A stretch of 64,000 bases of DNA from Denitrobaculum sp965225735 (GCA_965225735.1 CBDDBN010000030.1:868001-932000); one strand, 5' to 3'. Shown: positions 14,095 to 23,138, counted from the first letter of the stretch. A program made the numbers and translations. The notes: generated by a model not told the origin, from the letters alone.

Positions 14095-15951
14095 TTAGCC
14101 ACCCAGTCCGACCAGCGTGGCCGCCCGCGCCGCAAGCAAGCCCAGGGCTTTCTCCGCCTCCAGCCGCGCCGTGGCTTGCTGTCGCCATCCGGCCGCGCCC
14201 TCAGCGGCGGCCCCGGTCAGCGCGTCCAGTTCGGCAACCGCCGCGTCGAGATCGCCAGCCTCGAGCTTCACCTCGGCCCGCGCCAGCACGGCGCCGGGGT
14301 CATCGCCCTCCACCAGGCCGACGGGCCGGACGGTCACGATCTCCGAGACTTTCTGCAGGGTCTTGCCGACCCAGTCGCCTTCTTCGCCGCCGCGGCTGGC
14401 AGCCACGACCTTCGAGGCCATCTCACCGAAAGTTTCCTGCAATCCCGGCAGCGCCGAGATACCTGTTCCGGCATGCGCAGTCAGTGGGGCGAGCGCCGAC
14501 GTCAGCTCGGCATCACCACCTGCAAGTCCTTCGACCAAAGCCAGCTCGGACTCAAAGGATCCAGATCCGCTCAAAGCCTGACGAAGTTGCAGTAAGGCCA
14601 GGAACATCGCGGCGTCACCCGCCTCCTGCGAAGGCCCTTTCGGCAAAGCCGCGTTCAGGGCCGCCAGCTCATCGTTCAATCGGGTTTCCAGGGCTGGCAG
14701 GCCAGCCACACCCTGCTCCGTCGCGCTCACACGGCTATCGAGTGCATCGAGTCGTGCCGCCGGATTCGGCAAAGCCGCCAGTTTGGCTTCCAGATCGTCC
14801 AGGCGGGCATTCAAGCCGTCAGTGTCTCCGCCGCCGCTCTGGGGCGCAGAACCGGCGTTGCCAGAGCCTGTCTGGCCCGCTCCCACGCGACCGGCCAGCT
14901 CTTCGACCTGGGCCTTCAGAGCAGCCAGATCCTGTGAGTCTAAGACCGAGCCTGGTGCCGCCGCGCTGGAGGTATCGTTTCCAGCCGGCGCGCTTTGGCC
15001 GTCGGATGCGATGATCACGCCGCCGGCGAGCAGCTGTTCCAGCGTCTCATCCAGCACATCGATCCGCTTGTTCGCCGCAGCGATGGCCTCATCGACCGCC
15101 GTCAGATCGACGCCCTCTGATGTTGGCGCGGCTTGAAGCTGAGCCTCCAAAGCCTGCAGCTTTGCTTCAAGCGCAGCGATCTGCTGCGCTGAACCCTCGC
15201 TGCCTTCCGTCGCGCCGCTTTCGCCACCCGCCATAACCGGCAGGCCATCAACCAGAGGCAGCCAAGCGCTGCGGCTGTAAACAACGCCCGCCAAGACCAA
15301 TGCCAGAACGACAACCCCGACAACGAAGCCAGGAAGCAAGCCCCCGGACTTACCGGCAGCTCCCTTGGCCGGGGCAGGTTTCGGATCCGCAGCTTTAGGT
15401 GCTGGGGCCTTGGAGGAAGGGGCTTTGCTATCAGCTGACTTTGTATCCGCCGTTTTGTTGGCCGCCGCCTTCTCCGTCTCGGAGGATTTGGAGCCTCCAC
15501 TCGAGGGAATGCCGGTCTTAGCAGCCGCTGTGCCCGGCTTCGCAGCCGTATCCTTCTCGGCCTCGGGCTTCTTACTGTCGTCAGCTGCCGAAGCAGGTGC
15601 GGTCTTGTCTTTCTTCACAGTCTGATCCTTGGATCCGTTGTTTGTCGGCGCTGACTTTGCGCTCTGATCGCGCGCCATATGGTCGCTTGCCGCAAGCACG
15701 GCCGGATCCAGCGCGATATTGTTTGCCTTTGCGGCCTCGAGGATTTCTGCGTGCCGGGCCGTCGGAATCGAGTCGCGCTCTTTCCAGCCCTGCACCGTAC
15801 TGACCGCCACCTTGAGCTTGCCGGCCATGGGACGCAGCCCGCCAAAGGCTTCGATAATCTTCGCGACCGCATGTTCGGTTAGTGGAGTGCTCTCCGCCTC
15901 TCCACCCGGGTTCGGTGCTTCGCGATCCGCCGGTTTTTTATCTTCTGCCAT
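14095..15951 (-). CDS. Mitofilin/Mic60-like protein with N-terminal HTH
   Basis: A 618-residue bacterial relative of the mitochondrial crista organiser Mic60, found beside hem genes in alphaproteobacteria. In order: a helix-turn-helix of the carph-isopro kind (FGGLRPMAGKLKVAVSTVQG, residues about 35-80); a long Ala/Lys/Pro-rich linker; one transmembrane helix (about residues 202-225, GFVVGVVVLALVLAGVVY); a coiled-coil region with many LEAKL repeats; and a C-terminal mitofilin-like helical domain (LQLRQAL...AEVKLEAGDLDAAVAEL). The periplasmic part may shape the inner membrane and contact outer-membrane partners. The cytoplasmic HTH is the unusual addition. Confidence 0.8.
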   Translation of the reverse strand: MAEDKKPADREAPNPGGEAESTPLTEHAVAKIIEAFGGLRPMAGKLKVAVSTVQGWKERDSIPTARHAEILEAAKANNIALDPAVLAASDHMARDQSAKSAPTNNGSKDQTVKKDKTAPASAADDSKKPEAEKDTAAKPGTAAAKTGIPSSGGSKSSETEKAAANKTADTKSADSKAPSSKAPAPKAADPKPAPAKGAAGKSGGLLPGFVVGVVVLALVLAGVVYSRSAWLPLVDGLPVMAGGESGATEGSEGSAQQIAALEAKLQALEAQLQAAPTSEGVDLTAVDEAIAAANKRIDVLDETLEQLLAGGVIIASDGQSAPAGNDTSSAAAPGSVLDSQDLAALKAQVEELAGRVGAGQTGSGNAGSAPQSGGGDTDGLNARLDDLEAKLAALPNPAARLDALDSRVSATEQGVAGLPALETRLNDELAALNAALPKGPSQEAGDAAMFLALLQLRQALSGSGSFESELALVEGLAGGDAELTSALAPLTAHAGTGISALPGLQETFGEMASKVVAASRGGEEGDWVGKTLQKVSEIVTVRPVGLVEGDDPGAVLARAEVKLEAGDLDAAVAELDALTGAAAEGAAGWRQQATARLEAEKALGLLAARAATLVGLGG

Positions 15952-16010
15952 TCCTCTTCCCGAAGACTGCGCTCAATAAGATGAGGCGAAGTTTTTCATG
16001 TGTATACACT

Positions 16011-16730
16011 TTATTCATCGAGAAGCGCCAGCAACGCCGCCTGTGTCGGGCGGGCAGCCACCAAAACCGATTTCCAGCGCAGCGGTTTCAGCTTGTCACG
16101 GACGGCCCGGGACAGGCAGACCGCGATGGATGCCTCCAGCTTTTCTTCCAGGCCCGCCGCGCAGGCCAGCCTAACAAAGCTGCTTGCCGTTCGGGGAGAG
16201 AAAAACGTCACTGCGTCGATTTCGCCTTCGCACAGCCGGCGCGCGACTTCCGGCGAAAGGCTGCTCGCCTCTCTTGTTTCGTAAAGAACGGCGCGGCGAA
16301 AGGTGAAGCCCGCGGCCTCCATCCCGCCCTTGAGATCGCCCGCAACTTTGCTGCCCGCTGCATGAAACAGGCCGCCGGCGGCCGGATCCAGCCGCGCAGT
16401 TACGAGCCCGATAAGGTCGGTGACGTCTCCCCCAGCGCTTTCGATCTGCCCGAAGCCGCACTCCGCCGCCGTGCGGGCTGAAGCATCGCCGACGGCGAAG
16501 ACCCGAAGCGCGAGTTCGGCTGGAGATCGATCTCCTAGCGCGGAGCAAAAGGCCCTAACGCCGTTCGCACTGGTGAAGAGGATCGCCTGAATTGCCTCAA
16601 GATCGATCGCAGCATCGGCACGCGGTACCACCTCGAAAAGCGGCTCGATCTCCGCCTGGTGTCCAAGGGATTCCAGGACCGCCGCGAAGCGTTCCGCATC
16701 GGGCCTCGGCCTGGTCACCAGCACGCGCAC
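16011..16730 (-). CDS. hemD: Uroporphyrinogen-III synthase
   Basis: Closes and inverts ring D of hydroxymethylbilane to give uroporphyrinogen III, in the cytoplasm. The 239-residue protein shows the family's two-domain pattern: N-terminal MRVLVTRPRPDAERFAAVLE, the hinge segment ILFTSANGVRAF (about residues 50-61), and a C-terminal half with IDAVTFFSPRTASSFVRLAC, then VCLSRAVRDKLKPLRWKSV. It lies 22 bases after hemC and 59 bases before the mitofilin gene, within one operon. Sequence conservation in this family is low, so assignment leans on motifs plus context. Confidence 0.9.
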   Translation of the reverse strand: MRVLVTRPRPDAERFAAVLESLGHQAEIEPLFEVVPRADAAIDLEAIQAILFTSANGVRAFCSALGDRSPAELALRVFAVGDASARTAAECGFGQIESAGGDVTDLIGLVTARLDPAAGGLFHAAGSKVAGDLKGGMEAAGFTFRRAVLYETREASSLSPEVARRLCEGEIDAVTFFSPRTASSFVRLACAAGLEEKLEASIAVCLSRAVRDKLKPLRWKSVLVAARPTQAALLALLDE

Positions 16731-16752
16731 GAAAGCCTCCCGCCGGTCCCGG

Positions 16753-17703
16753 TCAGTGGGCGGTCAGCGACCGGATGACCTCCGGCCCCATCTCCGCCCG
16801 CAATTCCTCACCGAGATCCCGGCCCAATTCCGCGGCATCGCCTGCCGAGCCCTGCCGCGCGCCGCGCCAGACCTGGCTGCCGTCCGGCATAGCCACGAGC
16901 GCGCGCAGTTTCAGTTGCCCGGGTTGGGCATCGAGCTCGGCCAAAGCCGCGATCGGCGTCCGGCAAGATCCATCCAGCACCTCCAGGCAGGCGCGCTCTG
17001 CCGTGACCCGCACGGCGGAGGCCGCATCGTCAATGGCGGAGAGGTAGCCGCGTGTCACTGTATCGTCGGAACGCGCCTCCAGGCCGATGGCGCCCTGCGC
17101 CACCGCAGGCAGCATCTCTTCAGGCTCCAGAACGGCCGTGATACGCGCGTCTTCGCCCAAACGGCGCAGACCGGCCACCGCCAGAAGCGTGGCATCGACC
17201 TCGCCCTCGGCCAACTTGCGCAACCGTGTCTGAACATTGCCGCGCAGGGTCACGACCTTGAGATCAGGCCGTGCCAACAGGACCTGTGCCTGGCGTCTAA
17301 GGCTGGCTGAGCCGACCACCGCGCCTTGCGGCAATTCCGCAAGGCTGCCCCCGTGAGAGGAAAAAAAGGCGTCGCGCGGATCTTCGCGCGGCAGAATGGT
17401 GGAAATCTCGAGTCCGTCCGGCAACCAGGTCGGCACGTCCTTCATGGAGTGCACCGCCGCATCGATCGAACCATCGAGCAGGCCTTCCTCGATCTCCTTG
17501 GTAAAGAGGCCCTTGCCGCCGATCTCGGACAGGGCCCGGTCCTGGACTTTATCGCCGGTGGTCTTAATCACAACGATTTCGACCGCTGAGTCCTCCGCGA
17601 GATCGCTGTGGGCTTCGGCTAGGCGGCGTTTGACTTCGTGAGCTTGAGCCAGAGCGAGAGGACTGCCCCGGGTACCGAGACGGAGTTTGGCGGAGTGAGT
17701 CAT
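16753..17703 (-). CDS. hemC: Porphobilinogen deaminase (hydroxymethylbilane synthase)
   Basis: Joins four porphobilinogens into hydroxymethylbilane for haem and related tetrapyrroles. It shows all landmarks: RLGTRGSPLALAQA at the N-terminus, FTKEIEEGLLDGSIDAAVHS, GSASLRRQAQ (substrate Arg residues), VTLRGNVQTRL, and the dipyrromethane cofactor Cys at about residue 247 (LDGSCRTPIA). The 316-residue length is normal. ATG 17703 is preferred over a TTG at 17718. First gene of the haem operon, divergent from tsaD, a common alphaproteobacterial arrangement. Confidence 0.96.
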   Translation of the reverse strand: MTHSAKLRLGTRGSPLALAQAHEVKRRLAEAHSDLAEDSAVEIVVIKTTGDKVQDRALSEIGGKGLFTKEIEEGLLDGSIDAAVHSMKDVPTWLPDGLEISTILPREDPRDAFFSSHGGSLAELPQGAVVGSASLRRQAQVLLARPDLKVVTLRGNVQTRLRKLAEGEVDATLLAVAGLRRLGEDARITAVLEPEEMLPAVAQGAIGLEARSDDTVTRGYLSAIDDAASAVRVTAERACLEVLDGSCRTPIAALAELDAQPGQLKLRALVAMPDGSQVWRGARQGSAGDAAELGRDLGEELRAEMGPEVIRSLTAH

Positions 17704-17914
17704 GAAAACCTGATGCAAGCAACAAAACCTGATTTCAGCTCGAACCTAGCGCCCAGGACCGTCCGGCGCCAGATTCTTAAGCGCAGCCTCGCGCATTCCT
17801 GACGGATTCGATCATTGAAACCTGGAAAAAGCCGACGATTTGGGGCAGGTAGCAGCTTAGACATGATCGACGCGCGGTGGTGTCGATCACGGTGAAAGGA
17901 TAGACTTCGGCAGC

Positions 17915-18964
17915 ATGATCGTACTCGGACTTGAAACCAGCTGCGATGAGACCGCGGCCGCCGTCGTGACCGGCGACCGGCGTATCCTTTCGAACAAGGT
18001 ATTGTCGCAGCTCGACGAGCACCGGCCCTTTGGCGGCGTAGTGCCGGAAATCGCCGCGCGCAGCCACCTGGATCACATCGGGGATCTGATCGAACAGGCG
18101 ATGGCCGAGGCGGATCTCGGCTTTGCAGACCTGGATGCCGTGGCCGCGACCGGCGGACCGGGGCTCATTGGCGGCGTCTTCGTCGGCGTCATGACCGCGA
18201 AGGCCATCGCTGCCGCGCACAAGCTCCCCTTCCTGGCGGTAAACCATCTGGAAGGCCACGCCTTGACCGCCCGATTGAGCGAAGGCGAGGCAGCGGCCTT
18301 CCCCTATCTTTTGCTGCTGGTCTCCGGCGGCCACTGTCAGTTGCTGGCGGTCGAGGGAATCGGGCGCTACATCCGGCTGGGCGGGACGATCGACGATGCC
18401 GTCGGCGAAGCCTTCGACAAGACCGCAAAGATGCTTGGCCTGCCCTACCCCGGAGGACCGGCTCTCGAACGCGCGGCCAAGACCGGCGACTCCAGAGCCT
18501 ACGATCTGCCGCGCCCGATGCGGGGCCGGCCCGGCTGTGACTTTTCCTTCTCCGGCCTCAAAACCGCCGTACGCCATCGTATTGAGGAGCAACTCGGAGA
18601 GTCCGAAGACCTGACCGAGGCCCAGGTGGCCGACCTGGCGGCCAGCTTTCAGCGGGCGGTGGGTGATGTATTGGCAGACCGCTGTGCCCATGCCATGGCC
18701 AGTTTCGCCCAAACCTATGGCCGTCCCGGCCCGCTGGTCGTGGCCGGTGGCGTGGCGGCCAACCAGGCCCTACGGGCACGTCTGACCGAACTGACCGATG
18801 AACAAGGCACGGAACTGCTGGCGCCGCCCGTGGGCCTCTGCACCGACAACGCCGCCATGATTGCCTGGGCCGGCCTGGAGCGCCTGAAGCTCGGGCTCAC
18901 CGATCCGCTCGATTTCGCGCCGCGCCCGCGCTGGCCACTCGATCAGTTGAAGGGGGCAGCCTAG
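17915..18964 (+). CDS. tsaD: tRNA N6-adenosine threonylcarbamoyltransferase
   Basis: Transfers threonylcarbamoyl to A37 of ANN-reading tRNAs (t6A), with TsaB, TsaC and TsaE encoded elsewhere. The ASKHA-fold hallmarks are MIVLGLETSCDETAAAVV at the N-terminus, the metal-binding HLEGH (about residues 110-114), TAKMLGLPYPGGPALE, FSFSGLKTAVRH and VVAGGVAANQALR. The 349-residue length is normal. It is divergent from hemC, and its TAG stop shares a base with the GTG start of the following oxygenase gene, so the two are coupled. Confidence 0.96.
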   Translation: MIVLGLETSCDETAAAVVTGDRRILSNKVLSQLDEHRPFGGVVPEIAARSHLDHIGDLIEQAMAEADLGFADLDAVAATGGPGLIGGVFVGVMTAKAIAAAHKLPFLAVNHLEGHALTARLSEGEAAAFPYLLLLVSGGHCQLLAVEGIGRYIRLGGTIDDAVGEAFDKTAKMLGLPYPGGPALERAAKTGDSRAYDLPRPMRGRPGCDFSFSGLKTAVRHRIEEQLGESEDLTEAQVADLAASFQRAVGDVLADRCAHAMASFAQTYGRPGPLVVAGGVAANQALRARLTELTDEQGTELLAPPVGLCTDNAAMIAWAGLERLKLGLTDPLDFAPRPRWPLDQLKGAA

Positions 18965-19623
18965 TGTCGGGCCAAGACTTTGAAATGCGCGCCGCCACCG
19001 ACATCAAGGCGGAACTCACCGGCCTCTTTCCCACGCCGATTTTGACCGGGTTGCTTCCCGGCGCCGACGAGGTCAACAGAGCCCTTAAGCAGACCATTTT
19101 GGAAAAGGAGCGCAGCAGCGCTTCGACCCAGCACAGCAATCTCGGCGGCTGGCAATCGACCTGGGATCTGCCCGACTGGGGCGGTGACGCCTTCGACTAT
19201 ATGATCGGATCGGCCAAGAAGCTCGCCGACCGCGCCACGACCCGCCGCGACGGCAAGCCGGTCAAGATCGATTGGAAGGTCACCTGCTGGGCCAATATCA
19301 ATCGCTCCGGCCAGGGCAATGAGTTCCATACCCATCCCGGCGCCTTCTGGTCCGGCAGCTATTATGTGGAAGACGGCGGGATTGGACAGAACCCGGCGCT
19401 TGGTGGCGAGTTCGAGATACAAGATCCGCGCGGCGCGGCGCCGATCATGTATGCGCCAGAGCTGAGCATCGGCGGACCCGCAGGCGCCTCAATGGGTGCA
19501 GCCGAGACCCTTTCGCCGCGCTCAGGACTGCTGATCCTTTTCCCAAGCTGGCTGCAGCACGGCGTTCGACCCTACAAGGGGGACCGGGAGCGTATTTCGA
19601 TCGCCTTCAATTTGAGGATCTGA
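18964..19623 (+). CDS. TIGR02466-type 2OG-Fe(II) oxygenase
   Basis: A 219-residue putative 2-oxoglutarate/iron-dependent oxygenase. Iron ligands are suggested by FHTHPGAFWSGSYYV (His122, His124) and PSWLQHGVRPY (His199), with an acidic residue in GGEFEIQDPR (Glu149 or Asp154). An Arg in KGDRERISIAFN (208 or 210) would hold 2-oxoglutarate. The substrate of this family is not established. Its GTG start overlaps the tsaD stop by one base, and gpsA follows 3 bases after it, so it is embedded in a housekeeping operon. Several members of the wider superfamily modify proteins or nucleic acids, but that is not evidence for this one. Confidence 0.8.
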   Translation: MSGQDFEMRAATDIKAELTGLFPTPILTGLLPGADEVNRALKQTILEKERSSASTQHSNLGGWQSTWDLPDWGGDAFDYMIGSAKKLADRATTRRDGKPVKIDWKVTCWANINRSGQGNEFHTHPGAFWSGSYYVEDGGIGQNPALGGEFEIQDPRGAAPIMYAPELSIGGPAGASMGAAETLSPRSGLLILFPSWLQHGVRPYKGDRERISIAFNLRI

Positions 19624-19626
19624 GGC

Positions 19627-20616
19627 ATGATTGAGCGGATCGGAATACTCGGCGCCGGCGCCTGGGGCACGGCGCTCGCCGCCGCCGTTACGAAAGCAGG
19701 CCGGGAAGCGCTGCTCTGGGCGCGCAACCCGGCTTTGGCGGAGGAAATCAATAAGGAACACCAAAATTCCGTCTATTTGCCGCGCATAGAGCTGGATTCC
19801 TCGATCCGCGCGACCGCGGATGTCCAACAGTTGGGAGACATCGACGCACTGCTGCTGGTCGTCCCGGCCCAGCACCTGCGGGGCATCGCGAGCGGATTGG
19901 ATGGAATCTTGCCCAACGACCTGCCACTGGTTCTCTGCTGCAAAGGTATCGAACGCAGCAGCGGCAAGCTGATGACCGAAGTGGTCGCGGACGTGCTGCC
20001 AAACCGGCCCCAGGCTGTGCTCTCCGGTCCGACCTTTGCCGCCGAAGTGGCCGCCGGCCTGCCGACCGCCGTAACCCTGGCCAGCGACAACGAAGATCTG
20101 GCATCGGCGCTCGCCCAATCGCTCGGCAACCGAAGCCTTCGCCCTTACCTCTCCAACGATCCGATTGGCGCGGAGGTGGGCGGCGCGGTCAAAAACGTCA
20201 TCGCCATCGCCTGCGGCATCGTTCAAGGGCGCGGACTGGGGGAAAACGCCCGTGCGGCCTTGATCACCCGCGGCCTTGCAGAGATCGTGCGGCTGGGCCT
20301 TGCCAAAGGCGGACAGCGGGAAACCCTGATGGGACTTTCTGGCTTCGGCGACCTGACCCTGACCTGCACCGCTGTTCAATCGCGCAACTATGCCCTGGGC
20401 CTGGCGCTGGGCGAAGGCGCGGACTTTCAGGATCTTATGTCGGTGCGTTTGACCGTCGCGGAAGGTGTGGAGTCTGCAGCTGCGGTTACCGGGCTCGCCA
20501 AGGAGCTGGGAATCGAGATGCCGATCAGCAAAGCAGTCAACGCCATCCTGCACCAGGGTGCGGACATCGACGCCGTCATCGGCAGCCTGCTGGCCCGCCC
20601 TTTCACCACAGAGTGA
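19627..20616 (+). CDS. gpsA: Glycerol-3-phosphate dehydrogenase [NAD(P)+]
   Basis: Reduces dihydroxyacetone phosphate to sn-glycerol 3-phosphate for phospholipid synthesis. The 329-residue cytosolic protein has the Rossmann motif ILGAGAWGTALAAAV (residues about 6-20), SGPTFAAEVA, the catalytic Lys segment GGAVKNVIAIACGI (about 188-201), NARAALITRGLAEI and the SGFGDLTLTC signature. Its start codon follows the oxygenase gene by 3 bases. The downstream YciI gene begins 73 bases later. Confidence 0.96.
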   Translation: MIERIGILGAGAWGTALAAAVTKAGREALLWARNPALAEEINKEHQNSVYLPRIELDSSIRATADVQQLGDIDALLLVVPAQHLRGIASGLDGILPNDLPLVLCCKGIERSSGKLMTEVVADVLPNRPQAVLSGPTFAAEVAAGLPTAVTLASDNEDLASALAQSLGNRSLRPYLSNDPIGAEVGGAVKNVIAIACGIVQGRGLGENARAALITRGLAEIVRLGLAKGGQRETLMGLSGFGDLTLTCTAVQSRNYALGLALGEGADFQDLMSVRLTVAEGVESAAAVTGLAKELGIEMPISKAVNAILHQGADIDAVIGSLLARPFTTE

Positions 20617-20689
20617 TTTGCGTCGAGCCTCATGCGGTCTAAAACGACAGCCTTCAAGAACGACCATTCCAGAATTTGGGGGAGCTTCC

Positions 20690-20971
20690 ATGTATTACGT
20701 TATCAGCTGCGTCGATAAACCGGACCACGGCCATGTGCGCGCCGAGAATCGCCCGGCGCATGTCGACTATCTGAAAGCCAACATCGACCACATCGTGATG
20801 GCGGGCCCCACTTTGAGCGAGGACGGCGAGGCCATGACCGGTTCGGTCCTGATTATGGAGTACGACAGCTTGGCCGATGCGCAGGCCTTCGCCGACGGTG
20901 ACCCCTATAAAGCCGCCGATCTCTTCGAAAGCGTCACCATCCGGCCCTGGAAAAAGGTGCTGCCGAGTTAG
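20690..20971 (+). CDS. YciI family protein
   Basis: A 93-residue ferredoxin-like-fold protein: MYYVISCVDKPDHGHVRAEN, then RPAHVDYLKANIDHIVMAGP, with TGSVLIMEYDSLADAQAFAD and DPYKAADLF. The His in RPAHVDYL and the Asp in DGDPY match the putative active-site pair of YciI proteins. The start is ATG 20690 with GGGGGAG upstream. YciI is often found beside gpsA and tsaD in alphaproteobacteria; its reaction is unproven. Confidence 0.88.
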   Translation: MYYVISCVDKPDHGHVRAENRPAHVDYLKANIDHIVMAGPTLSEDGEAMTGSVLIMEYDSLADAQAFADGDPYKAADLFESVTIRPWKKVLPS

Positions 20972-21002
20972 TTTTTGCTTTAGGTTTTAGAGGCCGGCTC
21001 CA

Positions 21003-21066
21003 GCCCTCTCCCCCACCCGGCCACCCCACGGCAGTATCGTATGGGTGGCCGGGTGGGGGAGAGGGC
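21003..21066. repeat. 24-bp perfect inverted repeat between convergent genes
   Basis: Arms at 21003-21026 and 21043-21066 are perfectly complementary over 24 bases, very rich in C (left) and G (right), around a 16-base loop. It sits between the plus-strand YciI gene and the minus-strand MFS gene. It may serve as a bidirectional terminator or be a dispersed REP-like element; no T-run follows either arm. Confidence 0.8.
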
Positions 21067-21091
21067 CGGCGCAGCAACCTTAAGCCAGCAC

Positions 21092-22357
21092 CTAACCTCT
21101 ACCGCCCGCCAGCTTGGCCGCGGAGGGATGTGCCCGCAAGCGCGCCATAGCCCAGACGCCGAGGAAGGGGCCGATGGCCAGAGGCAGGAAGGCATAGCGC
21201 CAACCCAGGGCCTCTACGGCGTAAGGCATCAGGTGAATGGTGATCAGGGTCAGCGTAAAACCCAGGGCGGTCTGCAGGGTCAGCATGGTGCCGACACGCC
21301 CGGGATCGCTCAGTTCTGCGACGGAAGCTGAAAACTGCGCCGAGTCGGCAATCACGGCGATTCCCCAGATCATGCAAATAAGGGTGACGAGCCAGGGGTT
21401 AGCGCCGAAGAAAAAGCCGATCACTGCGGCGCAGAGGCCGGAAACCGCCATCGCCAGCATGGTGAGCGTGGTCCGGCCGAGACGATCGGCGAAGATCCCA
21501 CCGGCCAGACAGCCCAGCGCGCCGATGCCCACCGTCGCAAAGGTTGCGAAGCGCGCGGCCGTGACCGCTGTCTCGGATTCCAACTGCACGGCGAAGCTGG
21601 CCGTCAGAAAAGCGCCGATCCAGGCCCACATGGCGTAGAGCTCCCACATGTGGCCCAGATAGCCGAGGTTCGCGAAACGCAGAGGCTTGTCGGTCCAGGC
21701 CCAGAGAATATCGCCCGGGCGGAACTTCGGCGCCGGACGGCTGTTGGGACCGACGCCCGCCAGGTTGATGGCCAGAGCCGAAAAGAGCGCCGCCGCGGAG
21801 GAAGCCACGATGGTCACTTGCCAGTCGACACCCCCGAGCGCGTTGAAGAGGTGCGGTGCCGCGGAACCGAGCGTCAGCGCGCCCACCAGCAGTCCGACCA
21901 CAAGTCCCATATCGCCCGAGGCCCAGGTCGAGGCCAGGCGCATGCCGACCGGATAGAGCCCGGCCATGCAGACCCCCGTCACAAAGCGCAGCAAGGGCAC
22001 CGTCGGACCCTCGATGGGGGCCACCAGAATCAGAGCGTTGGCTACAGCCGCCACGAGAGCGGAAATCATGAAAAAGCGGCGGGAATCCAGCCGGTCGGCG
22101 AGACCTAAGACGGCGGAAGTGACGCTGCCGACGACGAATCCGATCTGAACGGCCGAAGTAAAGAGCGATTGGGTGAAGCTGCTAAGTTCATGCTCCGCGG
22201 CGAGCGACGGGACAATCGCGGAGGCCGAAAACCATAGGGACATGGCGGCGACTTCGCAGACCGCCAGAATGCTGAGCGAAGCCCACTTTGAAGAAGAAAA
22301 AATGTGAGAAGGACCCCCGCCCGCACAATTGAACCAGCCGATGCGCAAGGGGAGCAT
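21092..22357 (-). CDS. MFS transporter
   Basis: A 421-residue major facilitator with about 12 predicted helices. The first begins SILAVCEVAAMSLWFSASAI. Landmarks include the loop 2-3 motif LADRLDSRRFF (GxLaDRxGRR-like), GLYPVGMRLASTW, and in the second half FADRLGRTTLTML. This resembles the CynX/nitrate-sugar style MFS proteins annotated only as transporters; the substrate cannot be inferred. ATG 22357 has GAGGG upstream; in-frame codons up to 22459 would add an unlikely Arg-rich leader. It is convergent with the YciI gene and divergent from the EVE-domain gene. Confidence 0.8.
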   Translation of the reverse strand: MLPLRIGWFNCAGGGPSHIFSSSKWASLSILAVCEVAAMSLWFSASAIVPSLAAEHELSSFTQSLFTSAVQIGFVVGSVTSAVLGLADRLDSRRFFMISALVAAVANALILVAPIEGPTVPLLRFVTGVCMAGLYPVGMRLASTWASGDMGLVVGLLVGALTLGSAAPHLFNALGGVDWQVTIVASSAAALFSALAINLAGVGPNSRPAPKFRPGDILWAWTDKPLRFANLGYLGHMWELYAMWAWIGAFLTASFAVQLESETAVTAARFATFATVGIGALGCLAGGIFADRLGRTTLTMLAMAVSGLCAAVIGFFFGANPWLVTLICMIWGIAVIADSAQFSASVAELSDPGRVGTMLTLQTALGFTLTLITIHLMPYAVEALGWRYAFLPLAIGPFLGVWAMARLRAHPSAAKLAGGRG

Positions 22358-22563
22358 GGCCCTCTGGCCAGGGTCAAGAGACCCTGCTGCCCGCTCGCGT
22401 TCTTTTGTCCTGTGGAGAGAACGACGAGAAGACAAGGCCCTAGGACCAAGGTCCCGCAAGACTTCACATCCATTTCCTGTATAAGGGCGGCGGCAGATGG
22501 TGACTAAGCCGAAAACTTACGGCAAGCTGAGCGCCGAACTTCTGATCGGTAAAGAGGACGAAG

Positions 22564-22977
22564 ATGGCCCACTGGCTGATGAAATCGGAACCCGGCACCT
22601 GGTCCTGGGCGGATCAGGTCAAGGCCGGGGCTGCGGAATGGGATGGCGTGCGCAACTACCAAGCCGCCAACAACATGAAGGCGATGAAGATTGGCGATCT
22701 GGTCTTCTTCTACCACTCGGTCAATGAAAAGCAGGTCGTGGGCATCGCCGAGGTGGTGAAGGAATACTATCCGGATCCGACCGACGCCTCTGGCCGCTTC
22801 GGCATGGTCGACATCAAGGCTATTCGCCCCATGGTCAAGCCGGTGACGCTTGCCGACATCAAGGCAGAACCCAAATTGTCCGAACTCGCGTTGGTCCGGC
22901 AGTCGCGTCTTTCCGTGCTGCCGGTCAGCCCGGCGGAGTGGAAAGTCATCTGCGCGATGGGCGATACGGACCCTTAA
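22564..22977 (+). CDS. EVE domain protein
   Basis: A 137-residue single EVE domain, a PUA-like fold that reads modified bases in nucleic acids. The family pattern is clear: HWLMKSEPGTWSWADQVKAG, then WDGVRNYQAANNMKAMKIGD, then LVFFYHSVNEKQVVGIAEVV, ending VLPVSPAEWKVICAMG. Lone EVE proteins are widespread in alphaproteobacterial core genomes, often near YciI. The ligand here is unknown. Confidence 0.92.
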   Translation: MAHWLMKSEPGTWSWADQVKAGAAEWDGVRNYQAANNMKAMKIGDLVFFYHSVNEKQVVGIAEVVKEYYPDPTDASGRFGMVDIKAIRPMVKPVTLADIKAEPKLSELALVRQSRLSVLPVSPAEWKVICAMGDTDP

Positions 22978-23138
22978 GGAAAGGAGCGCCTTCCCGGCCT
23001 TGTGCGGCGGGGCGCTAAGGCGATAATAGATTTACAGCGAACCCGGATGCATTGAGCGCGACGCTTTTGCTTCCCCGGTTCAGAAAGATAAGAACGAGCC
23101 GGGATCAGGACCGGCGAAAAAGAGAGGGAGCGCAGGCT

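Noticed and set aside
13030..14595. Plus-strand 521-codon frame opposite hemY and mitofilin
   Set aside because: It is antisense to two well-supported genes, has no family signature, and exists because of the high GC content.
17777..18712. Minus-strand frame opposite tsaD
   Set aside because: tsaD is unambiguous on the plus strand; the antisense frame has low-complexity composition.
19522..20691. Minus-strand frame opposite gpsA
   Set aside because: A shadow of gpsA and the oxygenase gene, with no recognisable domain.
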